From assembly GCA_012839745.1 (NCBI GenBank), contig DUMS01000081.1:46579-110578 (forward strand): a DNA stretch of 64,000 nt, in the 5' to 3' direction. How positions within the stretch are numbered: the stretch's first letter is position 1; each line of letters opens with the position of its first letter. Under the pieces are notes generated by a model that had not been told where the DNA came from, ran no database searches, and worked only from the letters and a program-made list of their open reading frames with translations. The position numbers and the translations under genes were made by a program. Positions 36,026-44,830 of this stretch are shown here, piece after piece. The stretch is from Tissierellia bacterium (lineage in GTDB: Bacteria; Bacillota; Clostridia; Tissierellales; Tepidimicrobiaceae).

Positions 36026-37825
36026 ATGGAAAAACTGGAATTAAAGGAAAGAAAGGATATCCCAAAGGAATATAAATGGGATATTGAATCCATGTATGAA
36101 AGCGTGGAACAGTGGGAAAGGGATTTACAATATGTATTGACAAAAGTAGAGGATTTCAGCAAGTATAAAGGAAATATCAGTACTTCTGGACAAGTCTTAT
36201 TGGAATCACTGAGTGAACAAATGGAGTTATTAAGGAAGGTAAACAATATATTTACATATGCAAACATGAGATTAGACGAGGATACTAGAATAAGCTCTTC
36301 ACAGGAAATGCTTGACAGGGCTCTATCTGCCTATGTAAAAGTACAGGAAAAGACTTCATTTATGACTCCAGAAATACTAAAAATAGATGAAACTACCCTT
36401 AACAGATTTTTGGAAGAAACTGAAGGCCTTAAGCTGTACGAGCAGCATCTGAGAAATATTTTAAGAAGAAGGGACCACGTATTGTCATCTGAAGAGGAAA
36501 ACATTCTGGCTCAAATGGGTGAAATTTGCAGTTTTCCGGAAAAAGCATACAGCATGATGAATAATGCTGATATCAAATTCCCCAAGATAACAGATGAACA
36601 GGGAGTAGAAGTTGAGATAACCCAGAGCAATTTCATTCCTCTTATGGAAAGCAAAAATAGGGATGTTCGAATGAAAGCATTTGAAGGCTTATATTCCACC
36701 TATGAGAGCTTTAAGAATACCTATGCCCAATTGTTAAATGGAAATGTAAAGGCAAATATTATAAACGCCAGGATAAGGAAATACAATTCTGCTTTGGAAG
36801 CTTCCCTGGACGAAAACAATATTCCGGTATCAGTTTATAAGAATTTGATTAACTCTGTTCATAATAATCTGGATAGCATGTATAAGTACATGGATATAAG
36901 AAAAAGGGCTTTGGAGGTTGAAGAGCTTCATATGTATGATTTGTACACTCCAATTGTAAAGGATGTGGATTTCAATATTCCTTATGAAGAAGGGAAGGAG
37001 CTCATAATAAAAGGCCTTCAGCCATTAAAGGATGAATATATTGGCATTGTAAAGGAAGGGTTTAATAATGGCTGGATAGATGTATATGAAAACAAGGGAA
37101 AGAGGTCTGGTGCTTATTCAAGTGGTACCTATGATTCAAAGCCATTTATACTTACTAATTACCACAACACGCTGGATAGCGTATTTACTTTAGCCCATGA
37201 AATGGGACATTCTATTCACAGCTATCTGTCAAACAAACATCAGCCTTATGTGTATAGCGATTACAGCATTTTCCTTGCTGAAGTGGCATCAACTACAAAC
37301 GAAGCGCTTCTCCTCGACTATATGCTTAAGAATGTGAAGGATGACAGGGAAAAGCTGTATCTTTTGAATCACTATCTGGAACAGTTTAGAACCACAGTAT
37401 TTAGGCAGACCATGTTTGCTGAATTTGAAATGATAATACATGAACATGTTGAAAAGGGTGGAGCATTAACTGCAGACTATCTATGTGAAACATATAAGAA
37501 GTTAAATGAAAAATACTACGGGCCAAATATGGTGGTGGATGACCTTATTGCAATGGAGTGGGCAAGAATACCCCATTTCTATTACAATTTCTATGTATTC
37601 CAGTATGCAACAGGTTTCTCTGCAGCAGTAGCATTGTCACAGATGATATTAAATGAAGGAGATAAGGCAGTGGATAGGTATTTGAACTTCCTTAGGAGCG
37701 GACGTTCGGATTATCCAATAAATATTCTTAAATCAGCAGGTGTGGATATGACAACTGAAGAGCCAGTGAACAATGCATTGAAGGTATTTAAAGAGCTGGT
37801 TGAAGAAATGGATAAATTGATATAA
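36026..37825 (+). CDS. pepF: Oligoendopeptidase F (M3B metallopeptidase)
   Basis: 599 residues, normal for PepF. It hydrolyses oligopeptides of roughly 7-17 residues in the cytoplasm. The zinc site is HEMGH at 391-395, with the third ligand in the following FLAEVAST helix; FILTNYHNT and the late YYNFYVFQYATGFSAA are also family features. ATG 36026 follows AGGGGAG. It stands 22 bases after the PBP stop and may be read from the same transcript. A strong hairpin terminates it. Confidence 0.95.
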   Translation: MEKLELKERKDIPKEYKWDIESMYESVEQWERDLQYVLTKVEDFSKYKGNISTSGQVLLESLSEQMELLRKVNNIFTYANMRLDEDTRISSSQEMLDRALSAYVKVQEKTSFMTPEILKIDETTLNRFLEETEGLKLYEQHLRNILRRRDHVLSSEEENILAQMGEICSFPEKAYSMMNNADIKFPKITDEQGVEVEITQSNFIPLMESKNRDVRMKAFEGLYSTYESFKNTYAQLLNGNVKANIINARIRKYNSALEASLDENNIPVSVYKNLINSVHNNLDSMYKYMDIRKRALEVEELHMYDLYTPIVKDVDFNIPYEEGKELIIKGLQPLKDEYIGIVKEGFNNGWIDVYENKGKRSGAYSSGTYDSKPFILTNYHNTLDSVFTLAHEMGHSIHSYLSNKHQPYVYSDYSIFLAEVASTTNEALLLDYMLKNVKDDREKLYLLNHYLEQFRTTVFRQTMFAEFEMIIHEHVEKGGALTADYLCETYKKLNEKYYGPNMVVDDLIAMEWARIPHFYYNFYVFQYATGFSAAVALSQMILNEGDKAVDRYLNFLRSGRSDYPINILKSAGVDMTTEEPVNNALKVFKELVEEMDKLI

Positions 37826-37849
37826 AGGGCAAGCTTGATGCTTGCCCTT
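37825..37849. terminator. Bidirectional terminator between pepF and nadK
   Basis: AAGGGCAAGC (37825-37834) pairs with GCTTGCCCTT (37840-37849) around TTGAT, between two convergent stop codons. Confidence 0.85.
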
Positions 37850-37853
37850 ATGT

Positions 37854-38663
37854 TTATAGGAACTTGCTTTTTAAATTGTTCCAATACATATTTTTATCAA
37901 AGTTTAGTTTAGAGATGGTTTTTTCCGGAATATAAAACTTCATTTCCATTATATCGTTATACTTTAATTCCATTCCATCCACAACAACCAGTATAGAGTT
38001 TTCATATCGGTATTCAGGCTTTATTGTAATGGTTATGTCTCCAGGAACAATAGTGCTGTTTAGCAGAGACCTGTATACTCTGGAGCTGATGGGGGACAAT
38101 GGAGTTATCTGCAGTGTATTAAGGGAAGGGTATACTATACTACCTCCACTGGAGTAGTTGTATCCCGTGCTTCCTGCAGGAGTAGATATGATGATGCCAT
38201 CGCCTGAAAACCTCTCAAGATGATTGTCATCAATAAATACTTCCAGATGAACTACTTTTGATTTTATCCCCTTAATGACTATCTCATTAATTCCCAGAAG
38301 ATGGAATGAATTATTTTTTGTAGTTATATCAGATTTGACCAAAAAAATCTTTTCAACTACGTAGTCCCTATTTACATACCTTTCGATGAACTCATCTATG
38401 TTATCAGGAAGTATTTCCTGAAAAAATCCCAGATGTCCAGTATTTATACCGATAAAAGGTATATCGGGGAAATTATATCTGTGAATTGCCCTCAAAAATG
38501 CTCCATCCCCGCCTATGCATATATTTAGTTCAGCATTATCATCATATGTTTTTGGAATGAAAAAACCCTTTTTGATGAGCTTTTCCTTTAATATATGATA
38601 AGTCTTAATTGATGATTCATCATTATTATAGATTATATTTATTATTCTATTATCATTAGCCAA
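37854..38663 (-). CDS. nadK: NAD kinase
   Basis: 269 residues. Phosphorylates NAD+ to NADP+ using ATP or polyphosphate. The diagnostic motifs are present: GGDGAFLRA, GINTGHLGFF, NEIVIKG and STPAGSTGYNYSSGG. It begins with a TTG codon at 38663, six bases after GGAGGAG; no ATG suits. It is divergent from the pseudouridine synthase gene, and the 98 bases between hold both promoters. Confidence 0.95.
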   Translation of the reverse strand: MANDNRIINIIYNNDESSIKTYHILKEKLIKKGFFIPKTYDDNAELNICIGGDGAFLRAIHRYNFPDIPFIGINTGHLGFFQEILPDNIDEFIERYVNRDYVVEKIFLVKSDITTKNNSFHLLGINEIVIKGIKSKVVHLEVFIDDNHLERFSGDGIIISTPAGSTGYNYSSGGSIVYPSLNTLQITPLSPISSRVYRSLLNSTIVPGDITITIKPEYRYENSILVVVDGMELKYNDIMEMKFYIPEKTISKLNFDKNMYWNNLKSKFL

Positions 38664-38761
38664 TTAATTCTCCTCCAAACTTTATGTACCTTTGTCATAA
38701 ATTTGCTATAATTATTTATATCTATATTATACATCAATATTACTAATATTTGGAGGCATGT

Positions 38762-39676
38762 ATGAAATTATTCAATAATAGTGAAAATATGATGACAATA
38801 CATGTAGATAGGGATGGGGTGGATTTAGAGGAATTTTTGAAGGAAGGCTATGATATTTCCAGCAGATTGTTTAAGAAGATGTATAGAAGAAACCTTATTT
38901 TAGTAAATGGACAATTTCAGAAAAAGAATATAGTTTTAAATAAGGGAGATATGGTAACCCTGGTAGTTGAAGATGAATCTGATGATACTCCTCCTGAGGC
39001 TATACCACTGGATATAGTATATGAAAATGATGATGTGATTATAATAAATAAACAGCCCTATATTGTAGTTCACCAGACTAAAAGCCATCAGACCAATACA
39101 ATAGCCAACGGAATAAGCCATTATTTTAAATACAGGGGAATCAAAAGAAAAATCAGGTTTGTTAACAGACTGGATATGAATACATCAGGGATTCTCATTG
39201 TGGCAAAATCAGCTTTTGCACATCAGCAGATGGCTTTGCAGTTTGATAGAAGGGAAGTGGAGAAAAAATATCTGGCAGTTGTTTCCGGTGTGATTAAAGA
39301 GGATGAAGGAACAATTGATTTGCCCATAGGAAGGGAAGAGGACAGGTCAGTAAGAAAAATAGTTACAGAAGATGGAAAACAGGCCATAACAAAGTACAAG
39401 GTTATAGAAAGGTATAGTGATGCAACTCTGTTGGATGTACAGATATTTACCGGAAAGAGCCATCAGATAAGAGTGCATTTAAGCTATATAGGGCATCCTA
39501 TAATTGGGGATACTCTATATCATGAACCTCATGAATATATTGACAGGCAGGCGTTACATTCATATTATCTAAAAATAAGACTTCCCAGGGAAAAGGAAAA
39601 AAGGACTTTTATAGCGGAAATGCCTGAGGATATGAAAAAGCTCATAGAATATCTGAAAAAGCAAGAAAATCTTTAG
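38762..39676 (+). CDS. RluA-family RNA pseudouridine synthase
   Basis: 305 residues from ATG 38762, five bases after GGAGG. Isomerises uridines to pseudouridine in rRNA or tRNA. An S4-like N-terminal domain (residues 10-75) is followed by the catalytic domain with RFVNRLDMNTSGILI, whose aspartate (about 136) is the nucleophile, then FTGKSHQIRVHL and GHPIIGD. Which of RluA, RluC or RluD it matches functionally is not decidable by eye. It ends in a strong bidirectional terminator. Confidence 0.92.
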   Translation: MKLFNNSENMMTIHVDRDGVDLEEFLKEGYDISSRLFKKMYRRNLILVNGQFQKKNIVLNKGDMVTLVVEDESDDTPPEAIPLDIVYENDDVIIINKQPYIVVHQTKSHQTNTIANGISHYFKYRGIKRKIRFVNRLDMNTSGILIVAKSAFAHQQMALQFDRREVEKKYLAVVSGVIKEDEGTIDLPIGREEDRSVRKIVTEDGKQAITKYKVIERYSDATLLDVQIFTGKSHQIRVHLSYIGHPIIGDTLYHEPHEYIDRQALHSYYLKIRLPREKEKRTFIAEMPEDMKKLIEYLKKQENL

Positions 39677-39699
39677 TGCATATTGGACTAAAGATTTTC
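39665..39699. terminator. Bidirectional terminator after the pseudouridine synthase gene
   Basis: GAAAATCTTTAGT (39665-39677) pairs with ACTAAAGATTTTC (39687-39699) and is followed by a T-run; the stop codons of both convergent genes fall in or beside it. Confidence 0.88.
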
Positions 39700-40302
39700 C
39701 TTTTTTTCATCTTTTTTTTCTTTCTGGTCACCTGTTGTATCCAGAGCTTTTAAAATATTCATCATTCTTGTCATTTCCTTGATTTTTTTCATTTCTTTTT
39801 CATCCTTGTCTTGCAGTAGAGGTTCAACAAGCTTGAAGATGCTGTTTGTATCCTTCATAATGTCAGGATTTGACGAAATATAGCTGAACATATTCATCAT
39901 TTTATTAAGTCTGTCTATTTTCAATATTATGTCAGCACCAGCCCCTAACCTGTTAATATCCTCTTTTGCAAAATCCTTCTGTATAGTATTGGCTATGTAG
40001 CTTAAGCGTTTTTGCAAATTCTCAACAGGTATGGATTCGGTAACATAAAGCATATCCTTTTTACATATAAAATCGAAAACTTCATAAAGCTTTACTATTT
40101 TTTCCGTTATCATTATTGCTTTATTTATTGACGGTAAATACTCTTCAGGAAAATATGGCCCTATTTTTTTAATCAATTTAATTTTTTCAGTAGTGGTCTT
40201 TATATCTATGTAAAGAGTATTTCTAGTATTTGGAAAATGGGGGGATTTATCTTTTCCCTTCATCATGATAAAAAGGATGAACAATAGGGCAATATTATTC
40301 AT
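39688..40302 (-). CDS. Conserved-looking protein of unknown function
   Basis: 204 residues from ATG 40302, placed by GGAGGG six bases upstream; an earlier ATG at 40323 lies before that site. A short hydrophobic N-terminus (IALLFILFIMM) could be a membrane anchor. The rest is helical and charged, with Met/Ile-rich stretches (RLNKMMNMFSYI, MTRMMNILKAL) and a lysine- and glutamate-rich tail. I do not recognise a domain. It is divergent from another small unknown gene at 40485. Codon use is like its neighbours. Confidence 0.6.
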   Translation of the reverse strand: MNNIALLFILFIMMKGKDKSPHFPNTRNTLYIDIKTTTEKIKLIKKIGPYFPEEYLPSINKAIMITEKIVKLYEVFDFICKKDMLYVTESIPVENLQKRLSYIANTIQKDFAKEDINRLGAGADIILKIDRLNKMMNMFSYISSNPDIMKDTNSIFKLVEPLLQDKDEKEMKKIKEMTRMMNILKALDTTGDQKEKKDEKKENL

Positions 40303-40484
40303 TTTAGGCCCTCCTATAGGCAATATATAATCATATTATGCATTCAGATGCAAAAAGTTGATTGATTTTTTGGGAATCTGTTAGATTCATCATGAAATGA
40401 TTTTTAATTTAAAATAAGTCTCTGATAGTAATATTAGAGATATATTCTACATAGATATAATTAGAATATATTGGGAGGGATAAT

Positions 40485-40769
40485 ATGGATAAGGATCGTG
40501 ACATAAAGAAGTCCTTGGAGGACTTTAAGGATATTGATCTAAAAGAAGAACATCTTGAAATCATTGGGGATTTGGCTGAAGCTTATTCGGGTAAAAGCGA
40601 AGATGATATATTTGTTGAGATAATAAAACTAAATGAAGAGATGAAATCGGAAATGGACCCTGAGGAATATAAAGCAGTATTTGAAAAACTGGAGAGAATA
40701 AGACCATTTCTTGATGATGAACAACAGAAGAAGCTGGATAGAATACTGAAGGTGCTGAAAAGAGAATAA
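40485..40769 (+). CDS. Small acidic helical protein of unknown function
   Basis: 94 residues, rich in Asp, Glu and Lys and predicted all helical, with a clear ribosome site (GGGAGGG) before ATG 40485. No motif or domain is recognised. Its intergenic region with the divergent unknown gene (40303-40484) contains the likely promoters of both; the two may form a functional pair, which is inference from position alone. It is followed by the ftsH promoter. Confidence 0.65.
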   Translation: MDKDRDIKKSLEDFKDIDLKEEHLEIIGDLAEAYSGKSEDDIFVEIIKLNEEMKSEMDPEEYKAVFEKLERIRPFLDDEQQKKLDRILKVLKRE

Positions 40770-40840
40770 ATGGGTATTAAATGGGATTCTTTCGTTTCAT
40801 AAATAAAGGAAGAATCTCATTTTTTGACAATTATACAAAA

Positions 40841-40870
40841 TGGACAAAATACAGTGATTCATGTTATAAT
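40841..40870 (+). promoter_or_regulatory. Sigma-A promoter of ftsH
   Basis: TGGACA (40841-40846), an 18-base spacer and a perfect TATAAT (40865-40870). Transcription would start near 40877, about 30 bases before the ftsH ATG. Confidence 0.7.
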
Positions 40871-40906
40871 CTTATACAGTATTATGTAAACCAAGGAGGA
40901 AAAGTC

Positions 40907-42658
40907 ATGAAATTAAATGGGAAGATAAAACTAGCAATAGCTTTTATTATTACCATTGCACTGTTTATATGCATATACTTCTATTTGTATAGAAATAACG
41001 AAGCTAAGGATATTTCATATATAGAGTTTATGGAATACGTTGAAAGCGGAGAGGTAAAAGAGGTAAAACTAAATTCTTCTCCAAAACTGACTGGCAAGCT
41101 GAAAAACGGTACTGAGTTTATAACTGATAATCCCCGTACTGAAAACTTTAAGGAAAAGCTTTTATTATCCAATGTAGAAGTAATTGAAAATACCAGTGGA
41201 GGTATAGCCGGGCAGATAATACCCGTTGTATTCATGCTGGCAGGGGTCGGAGTAGTGCTATATATTATAAGGAATGGTTCAAAGCAGGCGGAAAAGGAAA
41301 TGGCCAACATGGCAAATATGGAGGCTGAAACTTCACTGTCAAAAAGGATTACCTTTGATGATGTGGCAGGCAATGAAGAAGCTAAGGAATCCTTAAAAGA
41401 ACTGGTTGATTTTATTAGAGAGCCTGAAAAGTACGCAAAATATGGCGCAAGGATGCCTAGAGGTGTTATACTGTATGGCCCTCCTGGAACTGGGAAAACT
41501 TTGCTGGCAAAAGCATTGGCTTCAGAAGCCGGGGTGCCATTTTATGCTGTATCAGGTTCAGATTTTATACAGGTTTATGCCGGCCTTGGGGCAAGCAGAA
41601 TTAGAGAACTTTTTAAAAAAGCAAAGGAAGTAGGCAAAAGCGTAATATTCATTGATGAAATTGACGCATTGGGGAAGGCAAGAAAAGGAGCTAATTCAAA
41701 TGCAGGCAGCGAAGAAGGGGACAGGACTTTAAATGCGCTGTTGACAGAGATGTCAGGTTTTAAGGAAAATGAAGGAATAATAGTAATAGCAGCTACTAAC
41801 AGAATAGACACATTGGATGAAGCTCTTTTGAGACCGGGAAGGTTTGACAGGCAGATAGAAATTGGTCTTCCGGATGTAAATGCAAGGTATAATATATTAA
41901 GGCTTCACAGCAAAAACAAGCCTATATCAAAGGATGTAGACTTAAGAAAGGTAGCATTGGAAACTGTATATTTCAGCGGTGCAAAACTGGAGAATCTCTT
42001 AAATGAATCTGCAATGATTGCTGCAAGAAACAAGGATAATATGATAACCATGGAGCATATTAACAAAGCTTATTTTAATGTACTGGTTGGAGAAGAAAAG
42101 AAGGATAGAAGCAGCATAACAAAGGAAGACAAAGAGATAACTGCATATCATGAAGCTGGACATGCATTGGTTACTAAAAGGGTATCCAAAAAGAATAAGG
42201 TTACTAAAGTAAGTATAATACCAAGCACAAAAGGTATGGGTGGTTTTAGCTTGAATATACCTCCAGATAAGATGTATCAGACAAAGAAGGATATTGAAAA
42301 TAATATTAAGATTGCACTGGGAGGAAGAGCAGCGGAGGAAATTATATTTGGTGCAGATTACATTACCACAGGTGCATCTTCAGACCTGAAAAAAGCCACT
42401 GAAATGACAATATCTATGATTGGGTCCTATGGAATGGATAGTGACCTTGGGCTAATTTCCTATGATGTAATTGCAAACAGCAATATAGCAATGGATTCTC
42501 GATTAGTTGAAAGGGCTAAAGCAATACTAAATAGCTTTTATGAGGAAGTTAAAAATATTTTATTGCAAAATAAGGAATATTTAGATGCATTAGCGCACAA
42601 ACTGATAATGGAAGAATCACTTAATGAAGAACAAATTGACAAAATTTTGGATTTTTAG
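40907..42658 (+). CDS. ftsH: ATP-dependent zinc metalloprotease FtsH
   Basis: 583 residues from ATG 40907, eight bases after AAGGAGG. An open frame runs upstream to 40781 but crosses the promoter, so it is not coding. Two membrane helices (about 8-28 and 102-122) flank a short extracytoplasmic domain. The AAA module has GPPGTGKT, IFIDEIDALG and a second-region-of-homology RPGRFDR; the protease has HEAGH. It degrades damaged membrane proteins and regulators. It is somewhat shorter than many FtsH proteins because the C-terminal tail is brief. Standing alone, it is followed by the 6S RNA gene. Confidence 0.95.
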   Translation: MKLNGKIKLAIAFIITIALFICIYFYLYRNNEAKDISYIEFMEYVESGEVKEVKLNSSPKLTGKLKNGTEFITDNPRTENFKEKLLLSNVEVIENTSGGIAGQIIPVVFMLAGVGVVLYIIRNGSKQAEKEMANMANMEAETSLSKRITFDDVAGNEEAKESLKELVDFIREPEKYAKYGARMPRGVILYGPPGTGKTLLAKALASEAGVPFYAVSGSDFIQVYAGLGASRIRELFKKAKEVGKSVIFIDEIDALGKARKGANSNAGSEEGDRTLNALLTEMSGFKENEGIIVIAATNRIDTLDEALLRPGRFDRQIEIGLPDVNARYNILRLHSKNKPISKDVDLRKVALETVYFSGAKLENLLNESAMIAARNKDNMITMEHINKAYFNVLVGEEKKDRSSITKEDKEITAYHEAGHALVTKRVSKKNKVTKVSIIPSTKGMGGFSLNIPPDKMYQTKKDIENNIKIALGGRAAEEIIFGADYITTGASSDLKKATEMTISMIGSYGMDSDLGLISYDVIANSNIAMDSRLVERAKAILNSFYEEVKNILLQNKEYLDALAHKLIMEESLNEEQIDKILDF

Positions 42659-42691
42659 GAAAAATATATTAGTATAAACTATTGTTGCAAC

Positions 42692-42720
42692 TTGCATATA
42701 ATGCTATAAAAGGTTATAAT
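42692..42720 (+). promoter_or_regulatory. Promoter of 6S RNA
   Basis: TTGCAT (42692-42697), a 17-base spacer and TATAAT (42715-42720), placing the start near 42728. Confidence 0.65.
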
Positions 42721-42727
42721 AAATATA

Positions 42728-42905
42728 GAATAAATATTCTGCGGTGTTCGTTAGTCCGAATAATTCAACCGACGTAGTAGATAAGGGAGTTCGAGTTTAG
42801 CAGTCTAGAACAGGCCTATATAATAATAGGAAGTTCGAAGCTGTTAACAGGGCACCCACCTTGTGAGAGGCGGGTGTGAATTAGTCGGATAACGGCATTG
42901 CGGGA
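42728..42905 (+). ncRNA. ssrS: 6S RNA
   Basis: 6S RNA binds the housekeeping RNA polymerase holoenzyme and mimics an open promoter. A long-range closing stem pairs CTGCGGTGTT (42739-42748) with its partner in AACGGCATTGCGG (42891-42903); the GGTGTTCG...CGGCAT pattern is the family signature, also seen in E. coli 6S. A second stem pairs CCGAATAATTC (42756-42766) with GAATTAGTCGG (42878-42888) with one mismatch, leaving a central bubble and an internal CACCCACC/GGCGGGTG hairpin. The length of about 175 is typical. It has its own promoter and terminator. Confidence 0.82.
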
Positions 42906-42944
42906 TGCAAAAGTCTCTTAGGATTTATCCTAAGAGATTTTTGC
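42906..42944 (+). terminator. Terminator of 6S RNA
   Basis: A long stem (TGCAAAAGTCTCTTAGGAT with its near-perfect complement, loop TTA) ends in a T-run about five bases after the 6S closing stem. Confidence 0.88.
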
Positions 42945-43003
42945 ATATTAAGGAATTGTTTTAGAAATAATACAATATAAATAATTTGAAAGGCAGATGA
43001 AAT

Positions 43004-43246
43004 ATGAAGTATGTATGCCCTCTATGCAATGGACTCTATACAGTACAAAGGAACTGCATAAAGTGCAATGGCTCTATGGATGATCAGGGTGCAGTAGTAA
43101 ATTACCACGACAATTACAGCCCATATCTATTGGATGAAATAACTAATAATGTTGACGGGGTGAGAAAAGACCAGTGTCTGCATCTATTCCGCTGCACTGA
43201 TTGCGGATTTGAAGAAAGCTATGCAATTCAAAGAGAAATTTATTAG
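43004..43246 (+). CDS. Small zinc-ribbon-like protein of unknown function
   Basis: 80 residues with three CxxC pairs: CPLC near the start, CIKC at about 18-21, and CTDC at about 64-67, plus an isolated Cys. This suggests one or two structural zinc sites. A Gly/Asp-rich middle and a HLFRCTDCGF ending look like a rubredoxin-type ribbon. No enzyme motif is seen and the role is unknown. ATG 43004 has only a modest ribosome site (GAAAGG). Its stop overlaps that of the convergent PHP phosphatase gene by three bases. Confidence 0.7.
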   Translation: MKYVCPLCNGLYTVQRNCIKCNGSMDDQGAVVNYHDNYSPYLLDEITNNVDGVRKDQCLHLFRCTDCGFEESYAIQREIY

Positions 43247-44043
43247 TCAATAAATACAGGGAACTTCTTTCTCTCCCTAAATATATATATATTTTTGAAA
43301 CCTAAGTATTTGAGAAACTTTCTAACACTTTCATACTCATAATTAAGGTGTTCCGGTGTATGGGCGTCGGAGCCTATAGTGATTATTTCACCTCCTAATT
43401 CCTTGTATAATTTTAATATATCAGCCTTTGGATGGAAATAATCGAGTCCGTATCTTAAGCCTGCAGTGTTTATCTCTATTCCTTTTTTTGCTGAGATGAT
43501 TTTTTTCATTACCTTTTCAACTTTACTGGAATATGTATTAAATTCAGGTATTAGTCCAGGGGTATCAAAGTACCTGTCAATATAGTCAATATGACCTAAA
43601 ACATCATAATTATCATAGCTTTCTATACACTGATACATATAATCATAGTATGCATTTATAGCTTCTAAAGGGCTTTTACCCTTTGTATAATTATCATAAT
43701 GAATGTCAAGTGTATCTATGGCATGAATGGATAGTATTACAAAATCAAAGGGGTTGTTTTTTATTAGCTCATCATATCTTTTTTTCAGCTCAGGTTTAAT
43801 TCCTATTTCAACACCTGCCAGCACCTCTATTTTATTTTTATAGTTATACTTAACCTGTTTTGCCTTTTTAAAGTAATCATATGGTATAAATCCAATATCA
43901 ATTCTATCCTTTCCGGTTTCCAAATCTATATGGTCTGTAAAGCAGATGCATCTCATATTCTTTTCAATTGCCTTTTCCGCAAAATCTTCCATAGAGTACC
44001 TGCCGTCTACAGAGAATTCGCTATGTGTATGAAAGTCATACAT
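43243..44043 (-). CDS. PHP-domain histidinol-phosphatase-type phosphoesterase
   Basis: 266 residues from ATG 44043, seven bases after AGGAG; upstream in-frame ATGs at 44076 and 44061 lie before that site. The metal-binding PHP signature is HTHSEFSVDG at the start, with CFTDHID, the internal SIHAID and the C-terminal GSDAHTPEHL. The family includes HisK histidinol phosphatase and other phosphoesterases. No histidine biosynthesis genes are nearby, so the substrate is uncertain. Cytoplasmic. Confidence 0.82.
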   Translation of the reverse strand: MYDFHTHSEFSVDGRYSMEDFAEKAIEKNMRCICFTDHIDLETGKDRIDIGFIPYDYFKKAKQVKYNYKNKIEVLAGVEIGIKPELKKRYDELIKNNPFDFVILSIHAIDTLDIHYDNYTKGKSPLEAINAYYDYMYQCIESYDNYDVLGHIDYIDRYFDTPGLIPEFNTYSSKVEKVMKKIISAKKGIEINTAGLRYGLDYFHPKADILKLYKELGGEIITIGSDAHTPEHLNYEYESVRKFLKYLGFKNIYIFRERKKFPVFID

Positions 44044-44207
44044 ATATATCACTCCTGTCATTAAGTTAAAATGCACTTTATATTCTATTATAAATGTTTT
44101 ATATAATTTTTAAATATTTATTGCAGTTTTTGATTATTTAATTACATATATAAAGTGCTATTTACACAAAATAATGATAAATCAATTATATATTTAGGAG
44201 GGTATAT

Positions 44208-44399
44208 ATGGAATTAAATACAAAAGAAATTATAAAGAAGAAGATACTGGATGCTCAGGAAATGGTAAGGGATTATGAGATGTATTCCAAAAAGGTACAG
44301 GATGCAGAAGTTGCAGATTTGTTTAAAAGCTTTGCTGAAGAATCAGGATATCAGGCAAAAAAACTACAAGAGCTTTTGAAAAAATTAGATAATAAGTAA
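44208..44399 (+). CDS. Short helical protein resembling half of a ferritin-like domain
   Basis: 63 residues, two amphipathic helices: AQEMVRDYEMYSKKVQD and FAEESGYQAKKLQELL. These resemble the rubrerythrin/ferritin-like motif E...Y and EExxH, but the metal-binding histidine (usually EEGKHAEKL) is glutamine here, so it probably does not bind iron. A strong AGGAGGG precedes the ATG. The gene stands 71 bases before ytxH. The function is unknown. Confidence 0.6.
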   Translation: MELNTKEIIKKKILDAQEMVRDYEMYSKKVQDAEVADLFKSFAEESGYQAKKLQELLKKLDNK

Positions 44400-44470
44400 T
44401 ATCAGCATAAAAACAGTTTATTTTTATCCACAAAGGGTATAGAATATATATATAAGAAGGGGGGAATAGT

Positions 44471-44818
44471 ATGAAACTGTTGGAACTAATAAATGAAAAA
44501 AGAGAAAGGGACAGAAGACAGAAAAGATTGGACACAGTAAGGAATATAGCTTTGGGCTCGGTTGTAGGAATGATAGCAGGTATTATGCTGGCTCCTAAAT
44601 CTGGAAAGGAAACAAGACAGGATATTGTTCAAAAAACTAAGGAAATAAAGGAAAATACCAAAAATACAATAAAGGATTCAATAGGTACAGTTAAGGAAGT
44701 AGAAGAAAAAGTAAAGGAAAGAGTTAAGGAGTTTAAAGACAGGGACATGTTCGAAATTGATATAGAAAACGAAGAGCCAATTGAGGATCCTATTGAAGAC
44801 CTTGTTGAAGAAGAGTAG
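44471..44818 (+). CDS. ytxH: YtxH-like membrane-associated stress protein
   Basis: 115 residues. An N-terminal region with a Gly-rich hydrophobic helix (NIALGSVVGMIAGIMLAPKSGKETR) is the YtxH signature, followed by a lysine/glutamate-rich coiled-coil tail and an acidic C-terminus. In Bacillus ytxH belongs to a general-stress operon with ytxG (DUF948). The next gene, 12 bases downstream, is of the DUF948 type, matching that arrangement. AAGGGGGG precedes ATG 44471. The molecular role is unknown. Confidence 0.82.
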   Translation: MKLLELINEKRERDRRQKRLDTVRNIALGSVVGMIAGIMLAPKSGKETRQDIVQKTKEIKENTKNTIKDSIGTVKEVEEKVKERVKEFKDRDMFEIDIENEEPIEDPIEDLVEEE

Positions 44819-44830
44819 CAGGTGATTAAT

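Noticed and set aside
40781..40906. 42-codon N-terminal extension of FtsH
   Set aside because: It crosses a good promoter (TGGACA-18-TATAAT), and the ATG at 40907 has AAGGAGG and begins with the family's first membrane helix.
42728..42950. tmRNA or RNase P RNA downstream of ftsH
   Set aside because: There is no tRNA-like acceptor or Ala tag frame and no RNase P core; the length, closing stem and GGTGTTCG...CGGCAT pattern fit 6S RNA.
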